Source: Kaistia soli DSM 19436 (lineage in GTDB: Bacteria; Pseudomonadota; Alphaproteobacteria; Rhizobiales; Kaistiaceae). From it: a stretch of DNA of 64,000 nt. Position numbers and translations under genes: made by a program. Each line of letters starts with the position of its first letter. Position 1 is the stretch's first letter. The stretch spans positions 7,501 through 71,500 of the forward strand of contig NZ_FQUP01000010.1 of NCBI RefSeq assembly GCF_900129325.1. Reading direction: 5' to 3'. Positions 25,963-34,794 of this stretch are shown piece by piece. The notes below the pieces were generated by a model. That model saw nothing but the letters and a program-made list of their open reading frames with translations. It was not told where the DNA came from and searched no databases.

Positions 25963-27339
25963 ATGAACGCACATGTCTCGCCGATGACGGCAACGCCGCC
26001 TCCCCTCGCCGAGGTCGCGCGCCGCATGGTGCCCCGCTATACCTCCTATCCCACCGCACCGCACTTCTCGCCCGCCGTCACGCCGTCGATCCATGCCGGC
26101 TGGCTCGAACAGGTGGCGAAGCGGGGCGAAGCGGTCTCGCTCTATCTGCACATCCCGTTCTGCCGTTCGATCTGCGCCTATTGCGGCTGCACCACCAAGG
26201 CCTCGCTTCGCGACGCGCCGATCCGCGCCTATGCCGCGGCGCTGCATCGTGAAATCGCGCTCGTCGCCGCCCATGTCGGCCGCGTCAGAGTCTCGCATCT
26301 GCATTGGGGTGGCGGCACGCCGAATATCCTGCCTCCCGACTGCATGGCGGCGCTGGTCGATGATCTCGCGAGCCGCTTCTCGTTTCAGCTCGATATGGAG
26401 CATGCTGTCGAGCTCGATCCGCGCCACGTGACGCCGGACGGGGCGCGGCAGCTCGCAGCGCTCGGCGTCAACCGGGCGAGCCTCGGCATCCAGACGCTCG
26501 ATCCCGTGGTCCAGGAAGCCATCGGGCGCATCCAGCCCTTCGATGTCGTCGCCGCATCCTTCCTGGCCCTGCGCGAGGCGGGTATCAATGCCGTCAATGC
26601 CGATCTGATGTATGGCCTGCCGCATCAGACACTGCCGATGATCAAGGATACGGCCGAGCGCATGCTGACGCTGCGGCCGGACCGGATCGCCATCTTCGGC
26701 TATGCCCATGTGCCCTGGATGAAGCCGAACCAGAAGCTGATCGACGATGCGGCGCTGCCGAGTTCCGAGGCACGCCTGGAGCAGGCCAGTGAGGCGCGGG
26801 CCGTGTTCGAGGCGGCCGGCTATATCGAGATCGGCATCGACCATTTTGCCGCGCCGGACGATCCGCTCGCCCTCGCGCGGCAGGCGGGCCAGCTTCGGCG
26901 TAACTTCCAGGGCTATACGAACGACGCCGCGACGACGCTGATCGGCATCGGTGCTTCGTCGATCAGTCGCACGCCCCAAGGCTTTGCCCAGAATGCCCCG
27001 GATACGCTCGGCTGGCAGCGCGCCATCGAGGCCGGCATGCTGCCGATTGTGCGCGGCAAGGCCTTCGAAGGCGAGGATCTCATGCGCGCGGACATCATCG
27101 AGAGTCTCCTCTGCGATTTCGCGGTCGATCTCGCGGCGGTCGCGAGTCGGCACGACACCACGCCCGAAGCGCTCGCCGACGCGGTCGAGCGGCTGCAGCC
27201 GCTGATTGCCGCCGGCTTCGTCGCGGCGGATGGCGATCGCATCGCTATCCTCAGGCACCGCCATGAGATCGCACGCGTCGTCGCCTCCGAGTTCGATACC
27301 TATCTCGGCCGCGGCGGGCGGCATTCGGTGGCGGTCTAG
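25963..27339 (+). CDS. hemN: Oxygen-independent coproporphyrinogen III oxidase
   Basis: 458 residues. The radical-SAM cluster motif is HIPFCRSICAYCGC with Cys67, Cys71, Cys74 and the HemN-specific Cys76. It is followed by HLHWGGGTPNILPPD (SAM binding), ELDPRHVTPDG, and GVNRASLGIQTLDP with NADLMYGLPHQT. The early segment ARRMVPRYTSYPTAPHF and C-terminal NNAATTLIGIGASSIS-like segment (here TNDAATTLIGIGASSIS) are those of true HemN, not HemW. It converts coproporphyrinogen III to protoporphyrinogen IX without oxygen in the cytosol. A leader hairpin and an FNR-like box precede it. Confidence 0.96.
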   Translation: MNAHVSPMTATPPPLAEVARRMVPRYTSYPTAPHFSPAVTPSIHAGWLEQVAKRGEAVSLYLHIPFCRSICAYCGCTTKASLRDAPIRAYAAALHREIALVAAHVGRVRVSHLHWGGGTPNILPPDCMAALVDDLASRFSFQLDMEHAVELDPRHVTPDGARQLAALGVNRASLGIQTLDPVVQEAIGRIQPFDVVAASFLALREAGINAVNADLMYGLPHQTLPMIKDTAERMLTLRPDRIAIFGYAHVPWMKPNQKLIDDAALPSSEARLEQASEARAVFEAAGYIEIGIDHFAAPDDPLALARQAGQLRRNFQGYTNDAATTLIGIGASSISRTPQGFAQNAPDTLGWQRAIEAGMLPIVRGKAFEGEDLMRADIIESLLCDFAVDLAAVASRHDTTPEALADAVERLQPLIAAGFVAADGDRIAILRHRHEIARVVASEFDTYLGRGGRHSVAV

Positions 27340-27433
27340 GCGTCAGAACGCCTTCGCCGCAACGGGCGCGCACCGATTGCGGCGCTTCGTCCGGGGTGCC
27401 GTGACGCGGGATGCTTGATTGCTGCCGCACCGC

Positions 27434-28627
27434 ATGGCAACGAAAGGCATGTCCTCCTCCGCCAGCACACCCGCCGCCGATCCCGTCGCCCTCCTCAGCG
27501 CGCTCATCCGCTGCCCGTCGGTAACGCCCGCCGAGGGCGGCGCCCTCGCGCTTCTCGAAAGCGTGCTGGCTCCTGCCGGCTTCCGCGTTTCGCGGCCCGT
27601 GTTCAGCGAAGCCGGCACGCCCGACGTCGAGAATCTCTTTGCGACCATCGGCTCCGGGTCGCCGCATCTGGTCTTTGCCGGCCACACGGATGTCGTGCCG
27701 CCCGGCGACGCGGCGCGCTGGCGTCATGATCCCTTCAGTGGCGCAGTCGACGAAGGCTTCCTCTTCGGCCGCGGCGCCGTCGACATGAAGGGCGGCATCG
27801 CGGCCTTTCTCGCCGCGGCGATTGATTTCCTCGGCGGCCGCAACGGCACATTCAAGGGCTCGATCTCGCTTCTGATCACTGGCGACGAAGAGGGACCATC
27901 GCTCAATGGCACGGTCAAGCTGCTCGACTGGGCAGCGCGCGAGGGTCACCGGTTCGACGGCGCGATCGTCGGCGAGCCGACCAATCCGAAGGCCCTCGGC
28001 GACGCCATCAAGGTCGGCCGGCGCGGCAGCCTTTCCGGGCGCATCACCGTGTTCGGCCGCCAGGGCCATGTCGCCTATCCCGATCTCGCCATCAACCCGA
28101 TCCCGCAACTGGTCAAGCTGGTGCGGCGGCTGACGGCGGAGGCTCTCGACGACGGCTCGGAGCGCTTCGATCCGTCCAACCTGGAATTCGTCGGCCTCGA
28201 CGTCGACAACACCGCATGGAACGTCATTCCGGCCGAAGCGAGCGCCCGCTTCAACATCCGCTTCAACGACCAGTGGACGGTCGAGACGCTTGAGGCCTGG
28301 CTTGCCGCCCGGCTCGACGAGGCCGCTGGCAACGAGATTGCCTATGAACTCGATCTGCAGCCGGGCTGGAGCCAGTCCTTCCTCACCCATTCGCCTGAAT
28401 TGATCGATGCGCTGAGCGATGCCGTCGAGGCCGTGACCGGCCGCCGGCCGGAGCTCTCGACATCGGGCGGCACCTCGGATGCGCGCTTCATCAAGGACTA
28501 TTGCCCAGTGGTCGAGTTCGGCCTTGTCGGGCAGACGATGCACCAGATCGACGAACGCGCGTCGGTCGATGACCTCAGGGCTCTGACCGCCATCTATCGC
28601 CGGTTCCTTGACCGCTGGTTCGGTTAA
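27434..28627 (+). CDS. dapE: Succinyl-diaminopimelate desuccinylase
   Basis: About 397 residues from the ATG at 27434; a second ATG at 27449 is closer to an AAAGG but too near it. The M20 metallopeptidase signs are [13 protein letters not shown] (first metal His and catalytic Asp), [30 protein letters not shown] (catalytic Glu-Glu), and the late [18 protein letters not shown] with [12 protein letters not shown] giving the last His. It hydrolyses N-succinyl-LL-diaminopimelate in lysine/peptidoglycan synthesis and binds two zinc ions. It precedes a small membrane protein and converging truA. Confidence 0.96.
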   Translation: MATKGMSSSASTPAADPVALLSALIRCPSVTPAEGGALALLESVLAPAGFRVSRPVFSEAGTPDVENLFATIGSGSPHLVFAGHTDVVPPGDAARWRHDPFSGAVDEGFLFGRGAVDMKGGIAAFLAAAIDFLGGRNGTFKGSISLLITGDEEGPSLNGTVKLLDWAAREGHRFDGAIVGEPTNPKALGDAIKVGRRGSLSGRITVFGRQGHVAYPDLAINPIPQLVKLVRRLTAEALDDGSERFDPSNLEFVGLDVDNTAWNVIPAEASARFNIRFNDQWTVETLEAWLAARLDEAAGNEIAYELDLQPGWSQSFLTHSPELIDALSDAVEAVTGRRPELSTSGGTSDARFIKDYCPVVEFGLVGQTMHQIDERASVDDLRALTAIYRRFLDRWFG

Positions 28628-28640
28628 GGCACGGCCGCCG

Positions 28641-29225
28641 ATGTTCGATCCAGCTTCTATCGCCGCGATCCGCAGCGCCTTCGATCTCTTTCTCGGCCGG
28701 CGCGATGCGCTGGCGCGCTTCGATGTCAGCATCGACGGTTTCTGGCATTCGTTCCGGGCGATTTTCTACGTTCTGCCCTTCTTCGCGATCAACGCGGCGG
28801 TCGAGCATCGCATGATGCTCTCCGATGCGGTCGTCGAGAATGTCTCCGACGGCGCCTTCGTCGCCGCCCGCCTCGTCGACTACGGCATCGACTGGATCGC
28901 GATGCCTGCGCTGCTCGCTTTGTTCGCGCAGCGGCTCGGCATATCCCGGACGTTCGCCCCCTATATCGTCGTCCGCAATTGGGCGCTGGTCGTGATGTCG
29001 GCGCCGCAAGCGCTGGTCTCGCTGCTGCTCGGCTTCGGCATGCTGTCGTTCGAGATCTCGGCTGCCGTGTCCATGATCATCCTCGGCGTGATGCTCCGCT
29101 TCCACTACCTGATCATCCGCTGGACGCTCGCGAAGTCGGTCGCCTTCTCGATCGGCCTCGTCGCCGCGGATATCGCGCTAAGCCTCGTCCTCAGCGAGGT
29201 CATCGACCGTCTGTTCGGGCTCTGA
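28641..29225 (+). CDS. Integral membrane protein, 194 aa
   Basis: The ATG at 28641 is 14 bases after the dapE stop; an upstream frame reaches into dapE. The protein is hydrophobic with about five membrane segments ([96 protein letters not shown]). It has no catalytic motif that I recognise. A protein of this kind often sits between dapE and truA in rhizobial genomes. Its last 48 bases overlap the end of truA on the opposite strand. Confidence 0.8.
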   Translation: MFDPASIAAIRSAFDLFLGRRDALARFDVSIDGFWHSFRAIFYVLPFFAINAAVEHRMMLSDAVVENVSDGAFVAARLVDYGIDWIAMPALLALFAQRLGISRTFAPYIVVRNWALVVMSAPQALVSLLLGFGMLSFEISAAVSMIILGVMLRFHYLIIRWTLAKSVAFSIGLVAADIALSLVLSEVIDRLFGL

Positions 29226-29975
29226 ACCCGGCGCTGCGGGATAGTCGACGCGGACGAGATAGAGCCCGCCGGGAGGCGCGACCGGGCCGCAGGCCTTGCG
29301 GTCGCGCGCCTCCAGCACCGCGCCGACCGCTTCGGGAGGCCATTTGCCCTCGCCGACCTTCTTCAGCGTCCCGACCATCGAGCGCACCTGATTGTGCAGG
29401 AACGAGCGCGCCGACACCTCGAACAGCACCTCGTCGCCCCGCCGCGAGATGACGAGCGCATCGAGCGTCTTCATCGGGCTCCTGGCCTGGCAGTCGGCCG
29501 AGCGAAAAGTCGTGAAATCGTGGTGGCCGATCAAGAGCGCCGCCCCTGCGCGCATCGCCTCGATGTCAAGCCGGCGTCGGACATCCCAGACGCGGTCGAT
29601 ATCGAGCGCGGCCGGGGCGCGGCGGTCGACGATGCGATAGAGATAATGCCGCCGCGTCGCGGAACGTCGCGCGTCGAACGCGTCTGGCACGGCGTCGGCG
29701 CTTATGATGGCGATCGGTGCCGGTCTCAGCTGGGCATTCATCGCATCGCGGATGCGGTCGCCGCGCCAGATGCCCGGCAGATCGAAGTGACCGACCTGCC
29801 CGAGCGCATGGACGCCGGTGTCGGTCCGGCCAGCCCCCTGCAGCACCGCCTTCTCGCCGGAAAAGCGGAAAATCGCCTCTTCGATCGTCTGCTGCACCGA
29901 GGGCGCATTGGCCTGCTTCTGCCAGCCGGCATAGGGCCGGCCGTCATATTCGATCAGGATCTTGTAACGCGGCAT
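29178..29975 (-). CDS. truA: tRNA pseudouridine(38-40) synthase
   Basis: 265 residues from the ATG at 29975 ([21 protein letters not shown]). A frame 75 codons longer overlaps fmt and is rejected. The catalytic Asp lies in [20 protein letters not shown], and [12 protein letters not shown] and [21 protein letters not shown] are also typical, with [22 protein letters not shown] near the end. It isomerises uridines in the tRNA anticodon arm. The start overlaps the fmt stop by one base. The 3' end overlaps the converging membrane-protein gene by 48 bases. Confidence 0.95.
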   Translation of the reverse strand: MPRYKILIEYDGRPYAGWQKQANAPSVQQTIEEAIFRFSGEKAVLQGAGRTDTGVHALGQVGHFDLPGIWRGDRIRDAMNAQLRPAPIAIISADAVPDAFDARRSATRRHYLYRIVDRRAPAALDIDRVWDVRRRLDIEAMRAGAALLIGHHDFTTFRSADCQARSPMKTLDALVISRRGDEVLFEVSARSFLHNQVRSMVGTLKKVGEGKWPPEAVGAVLEARDRKACGPVAPPGGLYLVRVDYPAAPGSEPEQTVDDLAEDEA

Positions 29976-30907
29976 CAGCCGAGCCGCGCGCCTGGCGCAA
30001 CCACCGCCCCGCGCAGGAACGCCTCGGCGGTGAGCGGCTTGCCGCCGGCGCGCTGCAGCTCGACGAGGCGCACGGCGCCCGTGCCGCAGGCGACCGTCAT
30101 GCGGTCGTCGAGCACCGCGCCGGGGAGGCCCGCGCCGTCGGCGAGCGTCGAGCGCAGGATCTTCACCCGCTCCGTCCTGCCGGCGAGATCCATCTCGCAC
30201 CAGGCGCCGGGAAAGGGCGAGAGACCGCGGATATGATTGTGAACCTCGGCCGCCGGCCGCGACCAGTCGATGCGCGTCTCACCCTTGTCGATCTTGGCGG
30301 CATAGGTCACGCCGTCCTCGGTCTGCGGGACCGCGCCGAGCGCGCCACGCGACAGGGCCGCCAGCGCGCGCACCATCAGATCGGCACCGAGCCGTGCCAG
30401 CCTGTCATGCAGGTCGCCAGTCGTCGCGTCGGACGGAATCGCCAGCCGCTCGGCCATCGCGACGGGGCCGGTGTCGAGCCCCTCCTCCATGCGCATAACC
30501 ATGACGCCGGTCTCGCTGTCGCCAGCCATGATGGCGCGATGGATCGGCGCGGCGCCGCGCCAGCGCGGCAGGAGCGAGGCATGCAGGTTGAGACAGCCCT
30601 CGCGCGGTGCGTCGAGGATGGGTTTCGGCAGGATCAGGCCATAGGCGACGACGACAGCGACATCGACATCGAGCGCCGCGAAATCCGCCTGCTCCGCCTC
30701 GCCCCTTAGCGAACGCGGCGTGAAGACCGGGATGCCGAAGCGCTCGGCGATGGCATGGACCGGCGACTTCCGCTCCTCCATGCCGCGGCCGGCTGGACGC
30801 GGCGCGCGCGAATAGACGGCGACAACCTCATGTCCCTGGCCGATGATCTCGGTCAGCGTCGGCACCGCGAAATCCGGCGTGCCCATGAAGGCGATGCGGA
30901 GGCTCAT
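29975..30907 (-). CDS. fmt: Methionyl-tRNA formyltransferase
   Basis: 310 residues. It starts [22 protein letters not shown]; the formyl-transfer site is seen at [26 protein letters not shown] (HxSLLP and RGAAPI). The C-terminal OB-like domain is present (ARLG end). It formylates the initiator Met-tRNA using 10-formyl-tetrahydrofolate. It is the middle gene of def-fmt-truA, 4 bases after the def stop and 1-base overlap with truA. Confidence 0.97.
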   Translation of the reverse strand: MSLRIAFMGTPDFAVPTLTEIIGQGHEVVAVYSRAPRPAGRGMEERKSPVHAIAERFGIPVFTPRSLRGEAEQADFAALDVDVAVVVAYGLILPKPILDAPREGCLNLHASLLPRWRGAAPIHRAIMAGDSETGVMVMRMEEGLDTGPVAMAERLAIPSDATTGDLHDRLARLGADLMVRALAALSRGALGAVPQTEDGVTYAAKIDKGETRIDWSRPAAEVHNHIRGLSPFPGAWCEMDLAGRTERVKILRSTLADGAGLPGAVLDDRMTVACGTGAVRLVELQRAGGKPLTAEAFLRGAVVAPGARLG

Positions 30908-30911
30908 TGCC

Positions 30912-31466
30912 TCATGCCTTTTCGTCGGCGCGGGACTTGAACTCCGGCTTGATCCCGGACTTGGCGGCCTTGACGAATTTGCGGATCACCATCTCGCGCT
31001 TGAGGCGCGAGAGATAGTCGATGAACAGCGTGCCGTTGAGATGGTCAACTTCGTGCTGGATGCAAGTTGCCAGCAAGCCTTCGGCATTCATCTCCTGCTG
31101 CTTGCCATCCCGATCGAGATAGCGAACCCGCACGCCAGCCGGACGCTCGACCTCGGCATAATAGTCGGGGATCGAGAGGCAGCCTTCTTCATAGACGGAG
31201 CGGTCGTCGGTGGAGGCGACGATCTCGGGATTGATCAGGAAGAGCGGCGTCTTCGCATCGCCCTCCTCGCGGCCGGACACATCGATCGTTACCACGCGGC
31301 GCGGCACGCCGACCTGGATCGCGGCGAGACCGATGCCGGGCGCCTCGTACATCGTCTCGAGCATGTCGTCCATGAAGCGGCGCAACTCGTCGTCGACGCG
31401 CTCGACGGGCGCGCTGGCGAGACGCAGCTTCGGGTCCGGCAGGGTGATGATATCGAGCTTGGCCAT
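30912..31466 (-). CDS. def: Peptide deformylase
   Basis: 184 residues with the three conserved boxes: [30 protein letters not shown] (Cys metal ligand) and [19 protein letters not shown] (HExxH). It removes the formyl group from nascent peptides, with Fe2+ or similar metal, at the ribosome exit. The C-terminal tail is charged ([16 protein letters not shown]). It is the first gene of the def-fmt-truA leftward operon, divergent from rmuC with a 144-base space that holds no recognised element. Confidence 0.97.
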   Translation of the reverse strand: MAKLDIITLPDPKLRLASAPVERVDDELRRFMDDMLETMYEAPGIGLAAIQVGVPRRVVTIDVSGREEGDAKTPLFLINPEIVASTDDRSVYEEGCLSIPDYYAEVERPAGVRVRYLDRDGKQQEMNAEGLLATCIQHEVDHLNGTLFIDYLSRLKREMVIRKFVKAAKSGIKPEFKSRADEKA

Positions 31467-31610
31467 GAAGTTCCTCGGCGATGCCGCTCCAGATAGGCAA
31501 TCAGGCCGAAAGGGTCAATCGCCGAAACCGGCCGGCCGCTTGAGCAATGCGGGGCAACGTTCTCGTTTTGATCTGGTTTCGCGGCAAAAATCTGCTATCT
31601 CGTTTGAGCC

Positions 31611-32786
31611 ATGCAGCAGCCCCTCTTCATTGTCGCCGGACGATCGATCACCCTTGGAGAAGCCGTCCTGGCCCTTTGCGGGCTGGCGGCTCTTCTCGTC
31701 ATCCTACTGGTGATCGCGATCTGGCGCGGCCAGCGCCGTCAGGCAGAGGCGGAAGCCGACCGCTATGCCGAGGAGCGCGCCGTGGAGGACCGGATCGGCG
31801 AACTCGTCCGCCTGCAGAGCGAGATGACCGGTCGCATGAATGCCATGGCGGAGGTGCTCGGACGACGCCAGGCCGATCTGGTGCATGGTCTTTCCGAGCG
31901 GATGGACATGCTCGGCCACCGCGTCGGCGAGAAGCTCGCCGAATCGACCCGCTCCGCTCATGCCGACCTTTCGAAGCTCAACGAACGCCTCGCCGTCATC
32001 GACACGGCTCAGAAGAACCTTACGGAATTGTCGAGTCAGGTCGTCGGCCTTCAGTCGATCCTCTCCAACAAGCAGACGCGTGGCGCCTTCGGCCAAGGTC
32101 GGATGGAGGCAATCGTGCAGGATGGCCTGCCGCGTGGGCGCTATGCCTTCCAGGCGACACTTTCCAATGGCAACCGGCCGGATTGCCTGATCGAATTCCC
32201 GAATGGCACACCCGGCCTCGTCGTTGACGCCAAGTTCCCGCTTGAGGCCTGGAACGCCATCCGCGCCGCGTCGGGACCGGAGGCCTTGCGCGCCGCCGAA
32301 GCGCAGTTTCGCCGTGACGTCATCCGCCATGTGCGCGACATCGCCGAGCGCTACCTGATCCCCGGCGAGACGCAAGAAACGGCCTTCATGTTCGTGCCGT
32401 CGGAATCGGTGTTTTCCGATATCCATGAGCGGTTCGAGGATGTCGTGCAGCAGGCGCATCGCCTTCGGGTCGTGATCGTCTCGCCCTCGCTGCTGCTGCT
32501 CTCGATCCAGGTCATCCAGTCGGTGCTGCGCGATGCCGAGATGCGCGAGCAGGCGCATGTCATCCAGAACGAGGTGCGCAAGCTGATCGAGGATGTCGGC
32601 CGGCTCGATGACCGCGTCTTGAAGCTGCAGTCGCATTTCGGCCAGGCGACGAAGGACGTCGAGGACATCCTGATCTCGACCCGCAAGGTCAAGCAACGCG
32701 GGGCGCGAATCGACGGCCTGGAATTCGGCGAGGAGGCCGCCGAGCCTGCACCGGCGCTGCAGCGCGATTTGCTGGCAGGCGAATGA
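31611..32786 (+). CDS. rmuC: DNA recombination protein RmuC
   Basis: 391 residues. One N-terminal membrane helix (VLALCGLAALLVILLVIAIWRG), a long charged coiled coil (residues about 45-150, RQAEAEADRYAEERAVEDRIGELVRLQSEM), then the PD-(D/E)XK-like RmuC domain with GRMEAIVQDGLPRGRYAFQATL, NRPDCLIEFPNGTPGLVVDAKFPLEAW and FMFVPSESVFSDIHERF. RmuC limits inversion at short repeats and is implicated in DNA-end processing. It is followed 4 bases later by a small membrane-protein gene. Confidence 0.94.
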   Translation: MQQPLFIVAGRSITLGEAVLALCGLAALLVILLVIAIWRGQRRQAEAEADRYAEERAVEDRIGELVRLQSEMTGRMNAMAEVLGRRQADLVHGLSERMDMLGHRVGEKLAESTRSAHADLSKLNERLAVIDTAQKNLTELSSQVVGLQSILSNKQTRGAFGQGRMEAIVQDGLPRGRYAFQATLSNGNRPDCLIEFPNGTPGLVVDAKFPLEAWNAIRAASGPEALRAAEAQFRRDVIRHVRDIAERYLIPGETQETAFMFVPSESVFSDIHERFEDVVQQAHRLRVVIVSPSLLLLSIQVIQSVLRDAEMREQAHVIQNEVRKLIEDVGRLDDRVLKLQSHFGQATKDVEDILISTRKVKQRGARIDGLEFGEEAAEPAPALQRDLLAGE

Positions 32787-32790
32787 GCCG

Positions 32791-33201
32791 ATGAGCGCCG
32801 CCGGCCGCGTCCTTCGCAGCGCCGCCGCTTATTTCGCCGTCGTCTTCTGCGCCGGATTCATCCTCGGCATCATCCGCACGCTGTGGCTGGCTCCGCGCGT
32901 CGGCGCGACGCTGGCGGTCGCGGTGGAGCTGCCGATCTTACTTGCCGTATCTATCATCGTCGCGGATCGGCTCATGCGCCGTTTCGCGGTCAGGGGACGG
33001 CGCGAGCCCCTCTTCATGGGTGGCTGCGCCTTCGTCTTGCTGATGCTGGCTGAGTTCACTTTCGCCGCAGGGCTCGCCGGAACGTCGCCTGCCACCTATG
33101 CCGCCTCGATGGCGACCCCGGCGGGCGCGCTCGGCCTTTTCGGCCAGATCCTGTTCGCGCTCATCCCCACGGCGTTGGCAACCCGAGCAGCACGTCAGTA
33201 A
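32791..33201 (+). CDS. Small integral membrane protein, 136 aa
   Basis: Hydrophobic protein with about four membrane segments: AAAYFAVVFCAGFILGIIRTLWLA, TLAVAVELPILLAVSIIVADRL, PLFMGGCAFVLLMLAEFTFAAGLAG and GLFGQILFALIPTALA. The start is 4 bases after the rmuC stop, so it is probably cotranscribed. I do not recognise a named family with certainty. Its last 7 bases overlap the converging DUF924 gene. Confidence 0.75.
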   Translation: MSAAGRVLRSAAAYFAVVFCAGFILGIIRTLWLAPRVGATLAVAVELPILLAVSIIVADRLMRRFAVRGRREPLFMGGCAFVLLMLAEFTFAAGLAGTSPATYAASMATPAGALGLFGQILFALIPTALATRAARQ

Positions 33202-33800
33202 CCGCGCCCATGCTCCGCGAGAAAAGCGGCTTCCTCCGGCGTATTCTCCCGCCCGAGAACGGCATTGCGATGCGGGAAGCGGCCGAAACGGCGGATCAGA
33301 TCGCGATGCTTGATCGCGAAGTCGAGATAGTTGCGATAGGTGTCCGCCTGGGCTGCCGGCGCATCGCCAAGCAGCGCTTCATAGAGCGCGACCGAGAATT
33401 CCTGGTCGGCTATATCCTCGCTGTGCTCGAACGGCAGATAGAGGAAACAGCGCTCGATCAGCGCAAAACGCTCTACCCCGCTTTCGACGAGCGCGCGCGC
33501 ATGGCGCCGTGCCGTCGCGTCATAGGCGAACGCCCGACCATCGTCGCGGAAGATGTTGCGCGGGAACTGATCGAGCATGATGACAAGGCCGATCGCCTCC
33601 GCGCGGTCGAGCTGATCGACCGGCCAGTCATTCGCCGCAACGGCGTCCAGGAACGGCCCGAAGATCGAGAAGATCTGCGCATCCGTGGCGTCGCTTCGCT
33701 CGAACCAGATGCCCGCCTTTTCCGCAGGGAAATAGTCCTTGGAGGGCAGGTGCCCGCACCAGAAGTGGTGCGCCTCGATGAGGATGTCGTCCGGGATCAT
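33195..33800 (-). CDS. DUF924 family protein
   Basis: 201 residues. The sequence matches the DUF924 tetratricopeptide-like helical family: an early HHFWCGHLPSKDYFPAEKAGIWFERSDATDAQI, then DRAEAIGLVIMLDQFPRNIFRDDGRAFAYDATARRHARALV, FLYLPFEHSEDIADQEFSVALYEAL, and KHRDLIRRFGRFPHRNAVLGRENTPEEAAFL. Its function is unknown. It is 9 bases downstream of recR, in the same direction, which is a recurring placement. Confidence 0.9.
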   Translation of the reverse strand: MIPDDILIEAHHFWCGHLPSKDYFPAEKAGIWFERSDATDAQIFSIFGPFLDAVAANDWPVDQLDRAEAIGLVIMLDQFPRNIFRDDGRAFAYDATARRHARALVESGVERFALIERCFLYLPFEHSEDIADQEFSVALYEALLGDAPAAQADTYRNYLDFAIKHRDLIRRFGRFPHRNAVLGRENTPEEAAFLAEHGRGY

Positions 33801-33808
33801 ATCGGGCC

Positions 33809-34414
33809 TCAGAAGGGCGTGCGCGCGCGGATGGCGGCCGAAAGCGTGCCTTCGTCGAGATAATCGAGTTCGCCGCCGACTGGCACGCCATGCGCGAGGC
33901 GCGAGACCTTTACCGGCAGCCCGGCCAGGCGGTCGGTGATGACATGGGCCGTCGCCTGGCCGTCGACCGTGGCGTTCACCGCGATGATCACCTCGGACAC
34001 ATCCCCGCCCGCGCAGCGCGCGACGAGCTGGTCGATCGTGAGATCCTCCGGCCCGACGCCATCGAGCGGCGACAGCGTGCCGCCGAGTACGTGATAACGC
34101 GCATTGATCGCCGCCGCGCGTTCAAGCGCCCAGAGATCGGAGACGTCCTCCACCACGACGATCGTACGGCCGTCGCGGGTCGGGTCGGTGCAGATGATGC
34201 ACGGGTCGGAGGTATCGACATTGCCGCAGACCGAGCAGGTGACGATGCGCTCGGCGGCCACCGTCATGGCGCCGGCGAGCGGAACGAGCAGAAGGTCCTT
34301 CTTCTTGACCAGCGCCAGCGCAGCCCGGCGCGCCGAGCGCGGCCCAAGGCCGGGCAAACGCCCCAAAAGCTGGATCAGCCTCTCGATCTCGGGTCCGGCG
34401 ACGGCGCGCGGCAT
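33809..34414 (-). CDS. recR: Recombination mediator protein RecR
   Basis: 201 residues. Order: N-terminal helix-hairpin-helix ([28 protein letters not shown]), a C4 zinc finger [16 protein letters not shown], the Toprim domain [42 protein letters not shown], then the C-terminal [20 protein letters not shown]. With RecO it loads RecA on gapped DNA. It follows ybaB by 22 bases in the dnaX-ybaB-recR unit. Confidence 0.97.
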   Translation of the reverse strand: MPRAVAGPEIERLIQLLGRLPGLGPRSARRAALALVKKKDLLLVPLAGAMTVAAERIVTCSVCGNVDTSDPCIICTDPTRDGRTIVVVEDVSDLWALERAAAINARYHVLGGTLSPLDGVGPEDLTIDQLVARCAGGDVSEVIIAVNATVDGQATAHVITDRLAGLPVKVSRLAHGVPVGGELDYLDEGTLSAAIRARTPF

Positions 34415-34436
34415 GTCAGTCTCCGCTTGGCCGCGA

Positions 34437-34760
34437 TCAGAACGGCAGCTTGAGGCCGGGCGGCAGACCGAGCCCGCCGGTCAGCGACTGCATCTTCTCG
34501 GCCAGCAGCTTCTCGGCCTTGCCGCGCGCGTCCGTATGGGCAGCGATGATGAGGTCCTCGAGAATCTCGCCTTCGTCGGCCTTCAGCAGCGATGGGTCGA
34601 TCGCGATCTTCTTGAGATCGCCCTTGGCCGTCATGGTGACCGTGACGAGCCCGGCCCCGGCGCTGCCCTCGACCTCGAGCACGGCGACCTGCTCCTGCAT
34701 CTCCTGCATCTTGGACTGCAGTTCCTTCGCCTTGCTCATCATGCCCATGATGTCGCGCAT
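34437..34760 (-). CDS. Nucleoid-associated protein, YbaB/EbfC family
   Basis: 107 residues: [90 protein letters not shown], the helix-strand-helix tweezer-like dimer of the YbaB/EbfC family, ending with [10 protein letters not shown]. It binds and bends DNA. It lies 34 bases after dnaX and before recR, the usual order. Confidence 0.95.
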   Translation of the reverse strand: MRDIMGMMSKAKELQSKMQEMQEQVAVLEVEGSAGAGLVTVTMTAKGDLKKIAIDPSLLKADEGEILEDLIIAAHTDARGKAEKLLAEKMQSLTGGLGLPPGLKLPF

Positions 34761-34794
34761 CGGGTTTCACTCCTGTTCGTCAACGTTGGATGGA

